Below are positions 1 to 6,289 of a stretch of DNA of 12,958 bases, piece by piece. A model generated the notes under the pieces. It searched no databases, was not told the origin of the DNA, and worked only from the letters and a program-made list of their open reading frames with translations. Position 1 is the stretch's first letter, and each line of letters begins with the position of its first letter. Source of the DNA: Candidatus Pacearchaeota archaeon (GTDB lineage Archaea; Nanobdellota; Nanobdellia; Pacearchaeales; GW2011-AR1); NCBI GenBank assembly GCA_003694055.1, contig RFLC01000057.1, forward strand, positions 1-12,958, given 5' to 3'. Position numbers and translations under genes: made by a program.

Positions 1-1
1 A

Positions 2-1234
2 TTGCTGCCTGACTTTATCCTGCCATCTGGTCAGAAAGAACCAATAGCCATAATTCGTTACAGCATTCCCGACGATAAACTGGAATGGTACGACGGCACA
101 GAGTTCCATGAGTTTGATAGCAAGGCAATGACAGAGAAGATTGGCAAATACTATGTTCCTGAATTTAGAACCAAAGAGCTTTTTTGGGAATTTTACTTGC
201 TTGGGAGACCAGCGAGCGAGCCGCTTGTGTTAAGCGAGAGGTTTACGCAGGAGTTTCTTGAGTGGTATGGTGAGAGAGCGAGCAAATTGGCAGAAATAGG
301 CTCATTCAAAGCGTTAATAGGAAGCATACTTACAGCAAAGGAGAGGAATATGCGAGGGGCTGTCAAGATAGATGTTGTGCATGGGGATTATGGAGAGAGC
401 CCAAAGCCCGTTTATTTGAACAAGAGCCATCCTTCTTTATTATACATTCCGAACGGAAATCTGTATTATCTCTATAACAAAGGGAAAAAGAGTAATATTG
501 TGGTAGTGGAACCAGAGAATCTTGTTATTGACCTAAATAATCCGACCAGAGGACATAGAGGTGAAATTTACGTTTTGCCTGATGGGTACAAGGAAAAAGT
601 GAAGAGAGGGTTTGGATTTTTTGGAATAGGTATGCAAACTGATGACCTCATTGTTGTAGGCAGGATTGTAGGTTATTTAAAATCTGTAGAAACATCTCGC
701 GGAAGGAAATATCGCATTATCATCTTCCCGGATAAATTTGATCATCTAAAGCCTGCGGGCAGTGCAGCGCAGAATGACAATTTCTTCACAGTTAACCCCG
801 AAGATTACCTGCTTCTTCAAGATTTTATGGAGGGCACTTATTTCTATGACCCTGGGAGCGGCGCCATAACGCAAGGCAAAATAGAGGGTGGCAAATTTGT
901 TTATGAAGGAAATGTCGGCGCCTATCGTTACGGCTTCCTTTACCTAAACCTTGATAATTCTTTGGAGTTTGACAAAGCTGATGAGCAATTTGCTATGCCT
1001 GCCGGTAATCCAGTTAAGTTAAGCACAAGCAGTGCGATGTACAAGGAAATAGCGCCAAAAGCAATTGCGTGGCGCGACTCAGTGTTCGCTCACCCAATGG
1101 CGCTGGAAGTGTGCGAAGACGTCAAATGCAAAAAGCCAGTTAAGAAATATTTCTGCGTCAGGAAAGTTAGGTCATTTTATTTAACAGTTGACTTATCAAA
1201 AGAGGTTGATAAAAATGCGAAGTGCGCACAATAA
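2..1234 (+). CDS. Unrecognised protein, 5'-truncated by the window edge
   Basis: The reading frame is open from the first bases of the window to a TAA at 1232-1234, giving at least 410 residues. The TTG at position 2 is not a credible start because nothing upstream can be inspected, so the gene probably begins outside the window. I do not recognise the family. The protein is rich in Tyr, Phe and Gly with many short beta-like segments, and has no obvious transmembrane helix in the visible part. Four cysteines lie in the last ~45 residues (one CEDVKC pair plus two more), which could be a small metal or disulfide module. The last 20 bases overlap the next gene, a small membrane protein, so the two are probably translationally coupled and related in role. 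A secretion or pilus-like assembly role is possible but unproven. Confidence 0.75.
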   Translation: MLPDFILPSGQKEPIAIIRYSIPDDKLEWYDGTEFHEFDSKAMTEKIGKYYVPEFRTKELFWEFYLLGRPASEPLVLSERFTQEFLEWYGERASKLAEIGSFKALIGSILTAKERNMRGAVKIDVVHGDYGESPKPVYLNKSHPSLLYIPNGNLYYLYNKGKKSNIVVVEPENLVIDLNNPTRGHRGEIYVLPDGYKEKVKRGFGFFGIGMQTDDLIVVGRIVGYLKSVETSRGRKYRIIIFPDKFDHLKPAGSAAQNDNFFTVNPEDYLLLQDFMEGTYFYDPGSGAITQGKIEGGKFVYEGNVGAYRYGFLYLNLDNSLEFDKADEQFAMPAGNPVKLSTSSAMYKEIAPKAIAWRDSVFAHPMALEVCEDVKCKKPVKKYFCVRKVRSFYLTVDLSKEVDKNAKCAQ

Positions 1235-1535
1235 CTATTGCTCACCCTGGCTCATGCACAAGCGCGGTTTTGAGATAGACTTCTTGCTCAGGATTCTGCT
1301 TTGGATTATTGCTTTCGTAATTCTCTTGTTTGGTCTAAACTTTTTGCTGAAGAAAGCAGGCGTGTTTGGCAGCTCCTTGCCATTTTTTCTAGTTGGCAGT
1401 TTTAATGCGCGCGCTCAGGGAGTGCCTGCTCATAACTCTCTCATGTTGCCGCGCCGCAAAATCTCTCGTCGGCAAAACCTCTGCCCAGATAAAAGCGCGC
1501 GTTCCTGCAGCTGCGCCGCGCGCCCGACTGCTTAA
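1215..1535 (+). CDS. Small single-helix membrane protein, possibly pilin-like
   Basis: The ATG at 1215 is chosen over an in-frame TTG at 1188 because GAGGT at 1202-1206 is a good Shine-Dalgarno at suitable spacing. The product is 106 aa. It has a short basic N-terminus (HKRG), then FEID, then one strongly hydrophobic segment at about residues 22-42, followed by KK. The pattern basic-Gly-Phe-Glu-hydrophobic resembles archaeal class III (type IV pilin-like) signal peptides, but the exact cleavage consensus is not clear. After about residue 60 the sequence becomes Arg/Ser/Cys-rich and low quality, and its DNA has the GC-only words typical of the non-coding DNA here. A slip at the six-T tract near 1383-1388 would end the protein almost at once in another frame. 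The true C-terminus may therefore be near 1390. It overlaps the previous gene by 20 bases. Confidence 0.6.
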   Translation: MRSAHNNYCSPWLMHKRGFEIDFLLRILLWIIAFVILLFGLNFLLKKAGVFGSSLPFFLVGSFNARAQGVPAHNSLMLPRRKISRRQNLCPDKSARSCSCAARPTA

Positions 1536-1546
1536 AAGCTAAACCC

Positions 1547-1552
1547 AAAAAA
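1547..1552 (-). terminator. Oligo-T terminator of tRNA-Ala
   Basis: Six consecutive T on the minus strand begin five bases after the tRNA discriminator. Archaeal RNA polymerase commonly stops at such T tracts without a hairpin. Confidence 0.6.
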
Positions 1553-1557
1553 CTAGA

Positions 1558-1628
1558 TGGACCCGCCGAGAATCGAACTCGGGACTCCTCGGTGCAAACG
1601 AGGTGTTTTACCACTAGACTACGGGCCC
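1558..1628 (-). tRNA. tRNA-Ala, anticodon UGC
   Basis: Read on the minus strand this 71-base segment folds as a complete tRNA. The acceptor GGGCCCG pairs with CGGGTCC and contains the G3:U70 pair, the universal alanine identity element; the discriminator is A73. The anticodon stem CCTCG/CGAGG closes the loop TTTGCAC, with anticodon TGC. The T arm is CCGAG-TTCGATT-CTCGG. The D stem has one mismatch (C12 against A23). CCA is not encoded, since the genome reads TCT after A73, so CCA must be added after transcription. A TATA-like element lies 23 bp upstream (1651-1658) and a T6 tract follows the 3' end. No intron is seen. Confidence 0.96.
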
Positions 1629-1650
1629 TTTTTGCGAAAAATAAAATTAG

Positions 1651-1658
1651 TTTTTAAG
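1651..1658 (-). promoter_or_regulatory. TATA-like box of tRNA-Ala
   Basis: CTTAAAAA on the minus strand is centred about 26 bp upstream of the mature 5' end of tRNA-Ala, the expected archaeal TBP spacing if transcription starts at or just before the tRNA. Confidence 0.45.
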
Positions 1659-1722
1659 GTTTTCCACGCACCCATCTTAAAGGCAAGGGCATGGCGTTTA
1701 GCTTGGGTGGAAAACACCAAAA

Positions 1723-1732
1723 AATTTATAAT
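1723..1732 (+). promoter_or_regulatory. TATA box for the surface protein gene
   Basis: AATTTATAAT is centred about 27 bp before the ATG at 1754. This predicts a leaderless mRNA starting at the ATG. It also argues against the in-frame ATG at 1691, which lies upstream of this box. Confidence 0.6.
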
Positions 1733-1753
1733 CTCGCGCGACTTGTGGAGAGC

Positions 1754-3121
1754 ATGGCACGCAGCTCGCGAGCGAGGCGTTTCTACAATTCTCTAACAAG
1801 AGCTGCTCTTCTTGGCGCCGCTGGCTTGACTGCTCTCGCCTCAAACTCTTGCGTTGTGAGCGCGCCATCTGGCTCTAGCTCTTCGACAAACTCAACAACC
1901 TCCAGTAACACAACTCCAAGACCAACTCAGAACCCAAATCCAAGCCCGCCTCCGAGTGCACCAAACCCTTCCACCACTCCTCCGCAAGACACAATTGACA
2001 CGAGCGAGCCAAGGCCAACATTTGTTTACGACCAAAGCACAGGAATTGGCCAGTACACAAGCCTCGACGGCCGCACTGAAATGCAACTCTTCTACGATTT
2101 GACAGGCGCGCTCGACGGATTGAGCATCCGGCACGACGGCAGAAACTACATCCTCGACATTGAGCAAAACCTGCCAGTAGCTTTCTTTGACGACCAAGGC
2201 AACGGCTTTGAAGTGCTTGCCTACAACCCAAACGGGCTTGACGACGTTGTGATTTACCACGACGGCACAGCAGAAAGATTCTCGCTCAAGATATCAGACT
2301 TAGAGAGGTTTTTAGAAGACAAAGGGTTCATCAGCAGGGGAAAGCAGAGAGCAAAAAGGTCAAACTATCAGGACAGGTGCGCAGCATGGCAAGAGGCAGT
2401 GGATAGTTATTGCGACTTGAACGCAACACCTCTCTATAAAACTACCTCCACGCTTGCCGCTCTCACCGAGGTATTTTCTCTTTCTCTCCAGGGCGTGTTT
2501 ACGACAATTGTAAATGAAGTTATTGGCGAGGCGATATGCGGCCTCACGCCTCACTGCGAGAACGGGTATGTCGTGCCAGACATGGACCACGACGGGATTC
2601 CAGACGCGGAAGACGATGATCCAGACGGAGACGGCATCCCCACTGCGCAAGACAATTGCCCGTACGTAGCCAACCCATGGCAATCAGACCTAGACGCAGA
2701 CGGCAAGGGAGACTTTTGCGATGAAATCCCCGGCAGAAACGCCTACCTGATGCCAGAGATAGAGCCAAACGACTCGCCAGAAGAAGCAACAGATGTCTAT
2801 TTAATCCCCGGCATTGTAGAGCAGTTCACATTCTTCGGCGTGACAGGAGATGCATTTCCTTCTTCGCCTTCATCCACCACATCAGACACAGATTATTTCA
2901 AAGTCCACCTTCAGTCTTCTGGCTCAGGAAACAGGCAATACTTTTTAGAAGTCAGGGAGTTGCAGGCCGGCGGAAGCCAGAGGTGCACTATCCTGAACAG
3001 AGTCGGGGATCGCGTCCCAATCTCAGATGACGAGCCTCTCACATTCTTTGTCGCGCCTGTGGAGGATGTTGTTCCAGAGGGTTGCATGTACATAATTCGC
3101 ATGCGGCTTGGAGTTGAGTGA
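1754..3121 (+). CDS. Secreted surface protein with TSP3 repeats and PPC-like domain
   Basis: The product is 455 aa from the ATG at 1754, which fits the TATA box. Residues 1-32 form an export signal: a basic stretch with a twin arginine (RARRF), a hydrophobic core, then SNSC. C33 could be lipidated, but the lipobox is weak. A Ser/Thr/Asn/Pro-rich linker follows at about 35-85, typical of glycosylated archaeal surface proteins. Residues 86-190 are an unrecognised beta-rich region with repeated Asp-Gly turns. Residues 275-323 carry thrombospondin type 3 calcium-binding repeats (DMDHDGIPDAEDDD, DGDGIP, DNCP, DLDADGKGDFCD). From about 335 to the end the EIEPNDSPEEATD signature and a later DTDYFKV match a PPC-type (pre-peptidase C-terminal) beta-sandwich. 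No protease domain is present, so a structural or adhesive cell-surface role is the likeliest inference. It stands alone, with convergent genes downstream. Confidence 0.85.
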   Translation: MARSSRARRFYNSLTRAALLGAAGLTALASNSCVVSAPSGSSSSTNSTTSSNTTPRPTQNPNPSPPPSAPNPSTTPPQDTIDTSEPRPTFVYDQSTGIGQYTSLDGRTEMQLFYDLTGALDGLSIRHDGRNYILDIEQNLPVAFFDDQGNGFEVLAYNPNGLDDVVIYHDGTAERFSLKISDLERFLEDKGFISRGKQRAKRSNYQDRCAAWQEAVDSYCDLNATPLYKTTSTLAALTEVFSLSLQGVFTTIVNEVIGEAICGLTPHCENGYVVPDMDHDGIPDAEDDDPDGDGIPTAQDNCPYVANPWQSDLDADGKGDFCDEIPGRNAYLMPEIEPNDSPEEATDVYLIPGIVEQFTFFGVTGDAFPSSPSSTTSDTDYFKVHLQSSGSGNRQYFLEVRELQAGGSQRCTILNRVGDRVPISDDEPLTFFVAPVEDVVPEGCMYIIRMRLGVE

Positions 3122-3122
3122 C

Positions 3123-3139
3123 CGCGTTCGCGTGTTTTT
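3123..3139 (+). terminator. Possible terminator after the surface protein gene
   Basis: The short self-complementary CGCG-TT-CGCG immediately after the stop codon is followed two bases later by TTTTT at 3135-3139. The stem is only 4 bp, so the T tract may be the real signal. Confidence 0.35.
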
Positions 3140-3250
3140 GCTATAAATCAAGTGTTCTCGCTCTTGGAGATAGTTGCTTGGGATGAGTTAGTGCGCTCTT
3201 CCGAGCGCGCATCTTGTTGCGCGCGCCGCATTTCCCTGCTCGCTGCAATC
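3140..3250 (+). other. Promoter-like box with two hairpins, possible small RNA
   Basis: CTATAAAT at 3140-3147 looks like an archaeal TATA box, predicting a transcript from about 3168-3172. Downstream lie a perfect hairpin GCGCTC-TTCC-GAGCGC (3193-3208) and an alternative GCGCGC stem just after it (3206-3225). No start codon leads to more than three codons nearby except in shadow frames. Together this could be a non-coding RNA. It could equally be chance in GC-word-rich spacer DNA. I found no clear C/D or H/ACA box. Confidence 0.2.
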
Positions 3251-3280
3251 CCGCCATTCTGCAAACAAAAACTTGCGTTT

Positions 3281-3300
3281 GTATATACGCACGTATATAC
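3281..3300. repeat. Palindromic element GTATATAC-GCAC-GTATATAC, copy 1
   Basis: Two copies of the self-complementary octamer GTATATAC are separated by GCAC. In this copy the inverted repeat extends one base further on each side (TGTATATAC/GTATATACA). An identical 20-mer, 21 bases counting the following A, lies at 8132-8151. Both copies are in gaps between convergent genes. A lone octamer also occurs at 4338-4345. Possible roles include a dimeric regulator site, a bidirectional termination aid or a chromosome-architecture element. Confidence 0.75.
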
Positions 3301-3420
3301 ACAAATCTAGCGTTCCACTGAGCGCGTCGCGAAACGCAAACTTCTGCACTTCTCTATCTCACCGCATTCTCCCCGCATTTCAGAAATTTTTTCTCCTCAC
3401 CCAGAACTCGCAGCGTGCAA

Positions 3421-4284
3421 TCACGCAGATTTAGTATCGTGCGTTACCAATGAGTTGCCTTCCAAAACATCCACGCGCGTCGCAGGCAGGAGATAGTTCA
3501 GCAAAAGCCTTGCGCTAGCAGGATGCTTAACAATGTTGTCCCAGCTTCTAATCGCGCGTTCAAAATAGCGCTCGTTAAATCCCGCACTTTCAGACAAAAG
3601 CCTTACATCAAAAATGTCAGACAAGAACCTTGTCTTTGTTGCAAGCAATTTGTCGTCGGGAAAGAGGTCAGCCCTAGCTCTTAAGTATTCAATCTCATCC
3701 AGCATGCACCTCACCTCTGCATCAGAGAGCGGAGATGGCTTCACGCCCTCGATATACCTGCACAAACTATCGTCGAGCTCAAGGTAAGTTGTGCATCGCG
3801 CCAATTTAGGAGCAGCAATATCCTCTGGGCTCACCACCCTGTAAGTTGCACCTCTTTCCTCAACTAGCTTTTTCCTAGAGTGCTCAAACTCTCTCTCTAA
3901 GTTCTTAGCCTTCTTAGCGAAGTTCCTTTCACTTTTCCGCGGAAACTCAATTACCATTGTCTCGCCCTCTGCTCCGTAAACCAGCCTGTTCGTTGCGTGC
4001 GCTTTTTCAAAGCGCGCAGAGTAGCCGTGCGCTTGGAGCCAGTCAGCTATTGGGCTTGCGAACCTATTGAATCGCGAGTAGGACAGCGGCTCTACGACTG
4101 CTAGATCTATGTCAGAAGTTGCTCTCCTGCACGAAGAAGGCAAGTAACTTTAAGTGGCAATTCCGCCCACAACCATCACCTTATCCCTCGTTTCTGGAAA
4201 TTCCTCTAGAGCTGCGACTGCGCAGAGCCCGTCTTGCACCATTCTATCATCCAACGTCCTTGCGCGATACTGAAACTGGCCCAT
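3421..4284 (-). pseudogene. AbiEii-type nucleotidyltransferase, interrupted by in-frame TAA
   Basis: The minus-strand ATG at 4284 begins a frame that reads 44 codons ending VMVVGGIAT, meets TAA at 4152-4150, then continues without frame change as SYLPSSCRRATSDIDLAVV to a TGA at 3421-3423. Together the halves (287 codons including the TAA) make one nucleotidyltransferase-fold protein. GG lies near residue 40, and the catalytic DID sits in RATSDIDLAV, as in the AbiEii/MNT superfamily. A later APKLAR and a KTRFLSDIFDV segment resemble the Lys and Lys-Asp-Asp positions of AbiEii-like proteins. The stop falls between GG and DID, where related proteins often have Gln or a similar residue; CAA to TAA would be one transition. 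A TATA box at 4306-4317 remains. A downstream TTG at 4143 could restart a 240-aa piece lacking the GG loop, probably inactive. No AbiEi-type antitoxin partner is adjacent. Confidence 0.75.
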
Positions 4285-4305
4285 AAATTATCTTATTCTC
4301 ATCTC

Positions 4306-4317
4306 TTTTAAAAATTT
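4306..4317 (-). promoter_or_regulatory. TATA box of the interrupted nucleotidyltransferase gene
   Basis: AAATTTTTAAAA on the minus strand is centred 27 bp from the ATG at 4284, predicting a leaderless transcript. Just beyond it, overlapping palindromes ACTTTAAAGT (4330-4339) and AGTATATACT (4337-4346) could be an operator. Confidence 0.5.
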
Positions 4318-4425
4318 CGGTTCGTATCTACTTTAAAGTATATACTGAATTTTTCAAGCACTTCACTCATCTCTCAATACATACCTCTTGAACCTTTTTT
4401 ATTTTTCGCTCCCTCTCGAGATTTA

Positions 4426-4441
4426 TGTTGCGTTTTGAGCA
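4426..4441 (+). repeat. 16-bp direct repeat, left copy
   Basis: TGTTGCGTTTTGAGCA occurs here and again at 4657-4672 in the same orientation, both preceded by ATTTA. The two copies bracket tRNA-Val and the transposon-end-like hairpin. Confidence 0.7.
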
Positions 4442-4459
4442 AGAGGAGAATTCATAAAC

Positions 4460-4467
4460 CTTAAATA
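4460..4467 (+). promoter_or_regulatory. TATA-like box of tRNA-Val
   Basis: CTTAAATA is centred about 25 bp upstream of the tRNA-Val 5' end, the standard archaeal spacing. Confidence 0.55.
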
Positions 4468-4488
4468 GCAAGCAATTTTTGCATTAGA

Positions 4489-4561
4489 GGTCCTGTGGTC
4501 TAGTGGTTATGACGTCCGCTTGACGTGCGGGAGATCCCCGGTTCGAATCCGGGCAGGACCA
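4489..4561 (+). tRNA. tRNA-Val, anticodon GAC
   Basis: This 73-base segment folds as a full tRNA. The acceptor GGTCCTG pairs with CAGGACC, with discriminator A73. The D arm begins GTCTAGTGGTTA. The anticodon stem TCCGC/GCGGG has a U-G pair at 27:43 and encloses TTGACGT with anticodon GAC. The T arm is CCCGG-TTCGAAT-CCGGG. The body closely resembles archaeal valine tRNAs. CCA is not encoded (TCT follows A73). A TATA-like box lies upstream and a T6 tract 15 bases downstream. It is divergent from the interrupted nucleotidyltransferase gene. Confidence 0.96.
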
Positions 4562-4575
4562 TCTCCTTGCGATAG

Positions 4576-4581
4576 TTTTTT
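4576..4581 (+). terminator. Oligo-T terminator of tRNA-Val
   Basis: A run of six T starts 15 bases after the tRNA 3' end, a typical archaeal hairpin-independent stop signal. Confidence 0.55.
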
Positions 4582-4591
4582 AATTCGCGCG

Positions 4592-4628
4592 CAAGAAACC
4601 CCGCAGTTTAGCGCGGGGATGAATTGTG
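4592..4628 (+). mobile_element. IS200/IS605 right-end-like hairpin, solo remnant
   Basis: The segment contains GAAA, then the stem CCCCGC (4599-4604), a loop with TTTAG, then GCGGGG (4613-4618), then ATGAATTG. This is the layout of the terminal hairpin at right ends of many IS200/IS605-family elements and of the 3' end of TnpB guide (omega) RNAs: GAA, a GC-rich stem, a TTTAG-type loop, and a GAGGTTCAA-like tail. No tnpA or tnpB reading frame is present, and tRNA-Val ends only ~30 bases upstream, so at most a solo end remains. It could instead be an unrelated hairpin. The resemblance is from memory, not from a search. Confidence 0.35.
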
Positions 4629-4656
4629 CCAAGTTATTCTAAATAAGGTATTTAGG

Positions 4657-4672
4657 TGTTGCGTTTTGAGCA
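4657..4672 (+). repeat. 16-bp direct repeat, right copy
   Basis: This is an exact second copy of TGTTGCGTTTTGAGCA from 4426-4441, 231 bases away in the same orientation. Confidence 0.7.
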
Positions 4673-4895
4673 GTGCGCAAACGCAACGCGCCGTGCGCCG
4701 CCGAACGAACACACGTTTGTTGAAGAAATTGATGCGCGCTAGAGGAAACGCTAGCAACGCTGCTTACAAGAAGCCACACTTTATTGAGTAAGATTCGTCC
4801 GTAGCAATAGAGAGACATTCAGTAGCCTCAATAGCATTTGCTAGTCCTTGAAAGGCAAACTGACGCAACAACGCAAAGACAGCCCAGCTAGTAAG

Positions 4896-4905
4896 CTATT
4901 TAAAC
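4896..4905 (+). promoter_or_regulatory. TATA box of the RNase J gene
   Basis: CTATTTAAAC is centred 25 bp before the ATG at 4926. It supports that start and a leaderless message rather than the more upstream in-frame TTG at 4848. Confidence 0.6.
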
Positions 4906-4925
4906 TAACTTTTATTAGGTTGGGC

Positions 4926-6269
4926 ATGAAGATACATGCAATTGGCGGTTACGACGAAGTTGGCAAAAATATGACTGCGCTTGAAATTGGCGAGGATGTT
5001 ATAATTTTTGACTGCGGGTTGTACTTGCCGGCGATTGTTGGAGTGGAAGAAAACGAGCGCATTCCAACAGAGCGAGGAATGCGGGCACTCGGAGCACTGC
5101 CTGATGACCTTTACCTCGACAAACGCGGATTGAGAAAAAAAGTGCGGGCAATTCTAATCTCGCATGCCCACCTAGACCACGTCGGAGGAGCGCCGTTTTT
5201 AGCGCAGCGCTATGATGCGCCAGTGCTAAGCACTCCCTACACGATTGAGATTCTGAAAGCTCTCCTAAAAGATGCGCAAATCAGCATCCCAAACAAACTC
5301 ATCGGAGTTAACCTTAACTCCAGCTATGTGATAAAAGGCAAGAGCGGAGAGTATAAAGTAGAGTTCTTGAACATGACGCACTCTGTAATTCAAAGTTCAT
5401 GCATCGCAGTTCACACTCCCGAGGGTGTTGTGCTTTATGCCAACGATTACAAGTTTGACAACACGCCTGTGCTTGGAGACAAGCCTAACTACGCGCGCTT
5501 GAAAGAGCTAAGCAAGAAAGGAGTGACTGCGTTTATTGTTGACTGCCTTTATGCTCCTGATGACAGGAAAACTCCGTCGGAAAAGATAGCGCGCGGTTTG
5601 CTAGAGGATGTGCTTTTCACAACTGACAACCATAACTCAGCGCTTGTAATCACGACATTTTCCTCGCACATCGCCCGACTGAAGACAATCACAGAGTTTA
5701 GCAAGCGCCTTGGAAGAGAGGTTGTTTTCGTCGGCAGAAGCATTGGCAAGTATTTGAAAGCAGCCCGCAACCTTGGGTTGGCAAACTTCTCAAGAGGACT
5801 GAAAATTGCATCTTTCCGTCGGGAAATTGAGCGCGCGTTGAAAAGAGTTGAGAAGAACAGGAACAAGTATGTGGTGGTGTGCACAGGCCATCAGGGCGAA
5901 CCCGGTTCTATCCTTGACAGGATTTCGCGCAACAAGATGCCCTTCAAGTTGAGGAAGGGCGACCATGTTATATTCTCCTCGAGAACAATTCCGACGCCAG
6001 TGAATGAAGCAAACCGCGCGAATCTTGAGAAGAGGTTAAAGAAGTTTAATGTGAGGATTTTTGACAACATCCATGTTTCTGGGCATGGTGGAAGGGAGGA
6101 CTTGCGCGACTTCATACGCATCGTGAAAGCAAAGAACGTTATTCCGTCGCACGGCGACCTGACAAAGACGAGCGCGGGCGCAGAGCTTGCGCAAGAGGAA
6201 GGGTATGTCCTGCATGAGAGCGTGCACCTAATGAAGAACCAATCAGTGCTAGAGGTAAAAAATAAATAG
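4926..6269 (+). CDS. rnj: Archaeal RNase J, beta-CASP ribonuclease
   Basis: The product is 447 aa from the ATG at 4926, chosen for its TATA box and because family homology begins at MKIHAIGGYDEVGKNM. It is a metallo-beta-lactamase/beta-CASP nuclease. The zinc motif HAHLDH is at residues 80-85, a further metal His at H152 (MTHS), and YANDYKFD at 171-178. The beta-CASP part has TFSSH (H248), GHQGEPGS (321-328), HVSGHGG (383-389) and PSHGD (407-411). Archaeal RNase J enzymes are mainly 5'-3' exoribonucleases acting in cytoplasmic mRNA decay and RNA maturation, and are about 450 aa because they lack the bacterial C-terminal domain; this one matches. It ends 20 bases before the next gene. Co-transcription with the downstream operon is possible, although a separate TATA-like region is present there. 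Confidence 0.93.
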   Translation: MKIHAIGGYDEVGKNMTALEIGEDVIIFDCGLYLPAIVGVEENERIPTERGMRALGALPDDLYLDKRGLRKKVRAILISHAHLDHVGGAPFLAQRYDAPVLSTPYTIEILKALLKDAQISIPNKLIGVNLNSSYVIKGKSGEYKVEFLNMTHSVIQSSCIAVHTPEGVVLYANDYKFDNTPVLGDKPNYARLKELSKKGVTAFIVDCLYAPDDRKTPSEKIARGLLEDVLFTTDNHNSALVITTFSSHIARLKTITEFSKRLGREVVFVGRSIGKYLKAARNLGLANFSRGLKIASFRREIERALKRVEKNRNKYVVVCTGHQGEPGSILDRISRNKMPFKLRKGDHVIFSSRTIPTPVNEANRANLEKRLKKFNVRIFDNIHVSGHGGREDLRDFIRIVKAKNVIPSHGDLTKTSAGAELAQEEGYVLHESVHLMKNQSVLEVKNK

Positions 6270-6276
6270 TATAAAT
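6261..6276 (+). promoter_or_regulatory. TATA-like region before the membrane protein operon
   Basis: AATAAATAGTATAAAT overlaps the end of the RNase J gene. Its left half is centred about 25 bp before the ATG at 6290, so the operon may have its own promoter. Confidence 0.35.
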
Positions 6277-6289
6277 TCCATAAGTTTGA

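Larger units (their letters stand above)
4562..4925. other. Gap between tRNA-Val and RNase J
   Basis: This gap holds the tRNA terminator, the IS605-like hairpin, the right copy of the 16-bp repeat, a GC-only tract (about 4681-4698) and the RNase J promoter. An in-frame extension upstream of RNase J runs to an ATA-free start at 4848 but lies mostly before the TATA box, so I treat it as non-coding. Confidence 0.55.

Noticed and set aside
1691..1753. Longer start (ATG at 1691) for the surface protein
   Set aside because: It lies upstream of the TATA box and places 21 non-signal residues before the export signal.
1557..1796. 79-codon plus-strand frame
   Set aside because: It runs antisense through tRNA-Ala and the next gene's promoter.
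3168..3230. C/D box small RNA
   Set aside because: GGGATGA is a poor box C and no properly spaced box D or internal boxes were found.
3421..4143. Intact 240-aa nucleotidyltransferase starting at a TTG
   Set aside because: The upstream 44 codons carry the family's GG loop, an ATG and a TATA box in the same frame, so the TTG start is a by-product of the nonsense codon.
4592..4628. CRISPR repeat
   Set aside because: The hairpin resembles a CRISPR repeat core but occurs once, with no spacer periodicity.
4848..4925. Longer start for RNase J
   Set aside because: The extension precedes and includes the promoter, and family similarity begins at the ATG at 4926.
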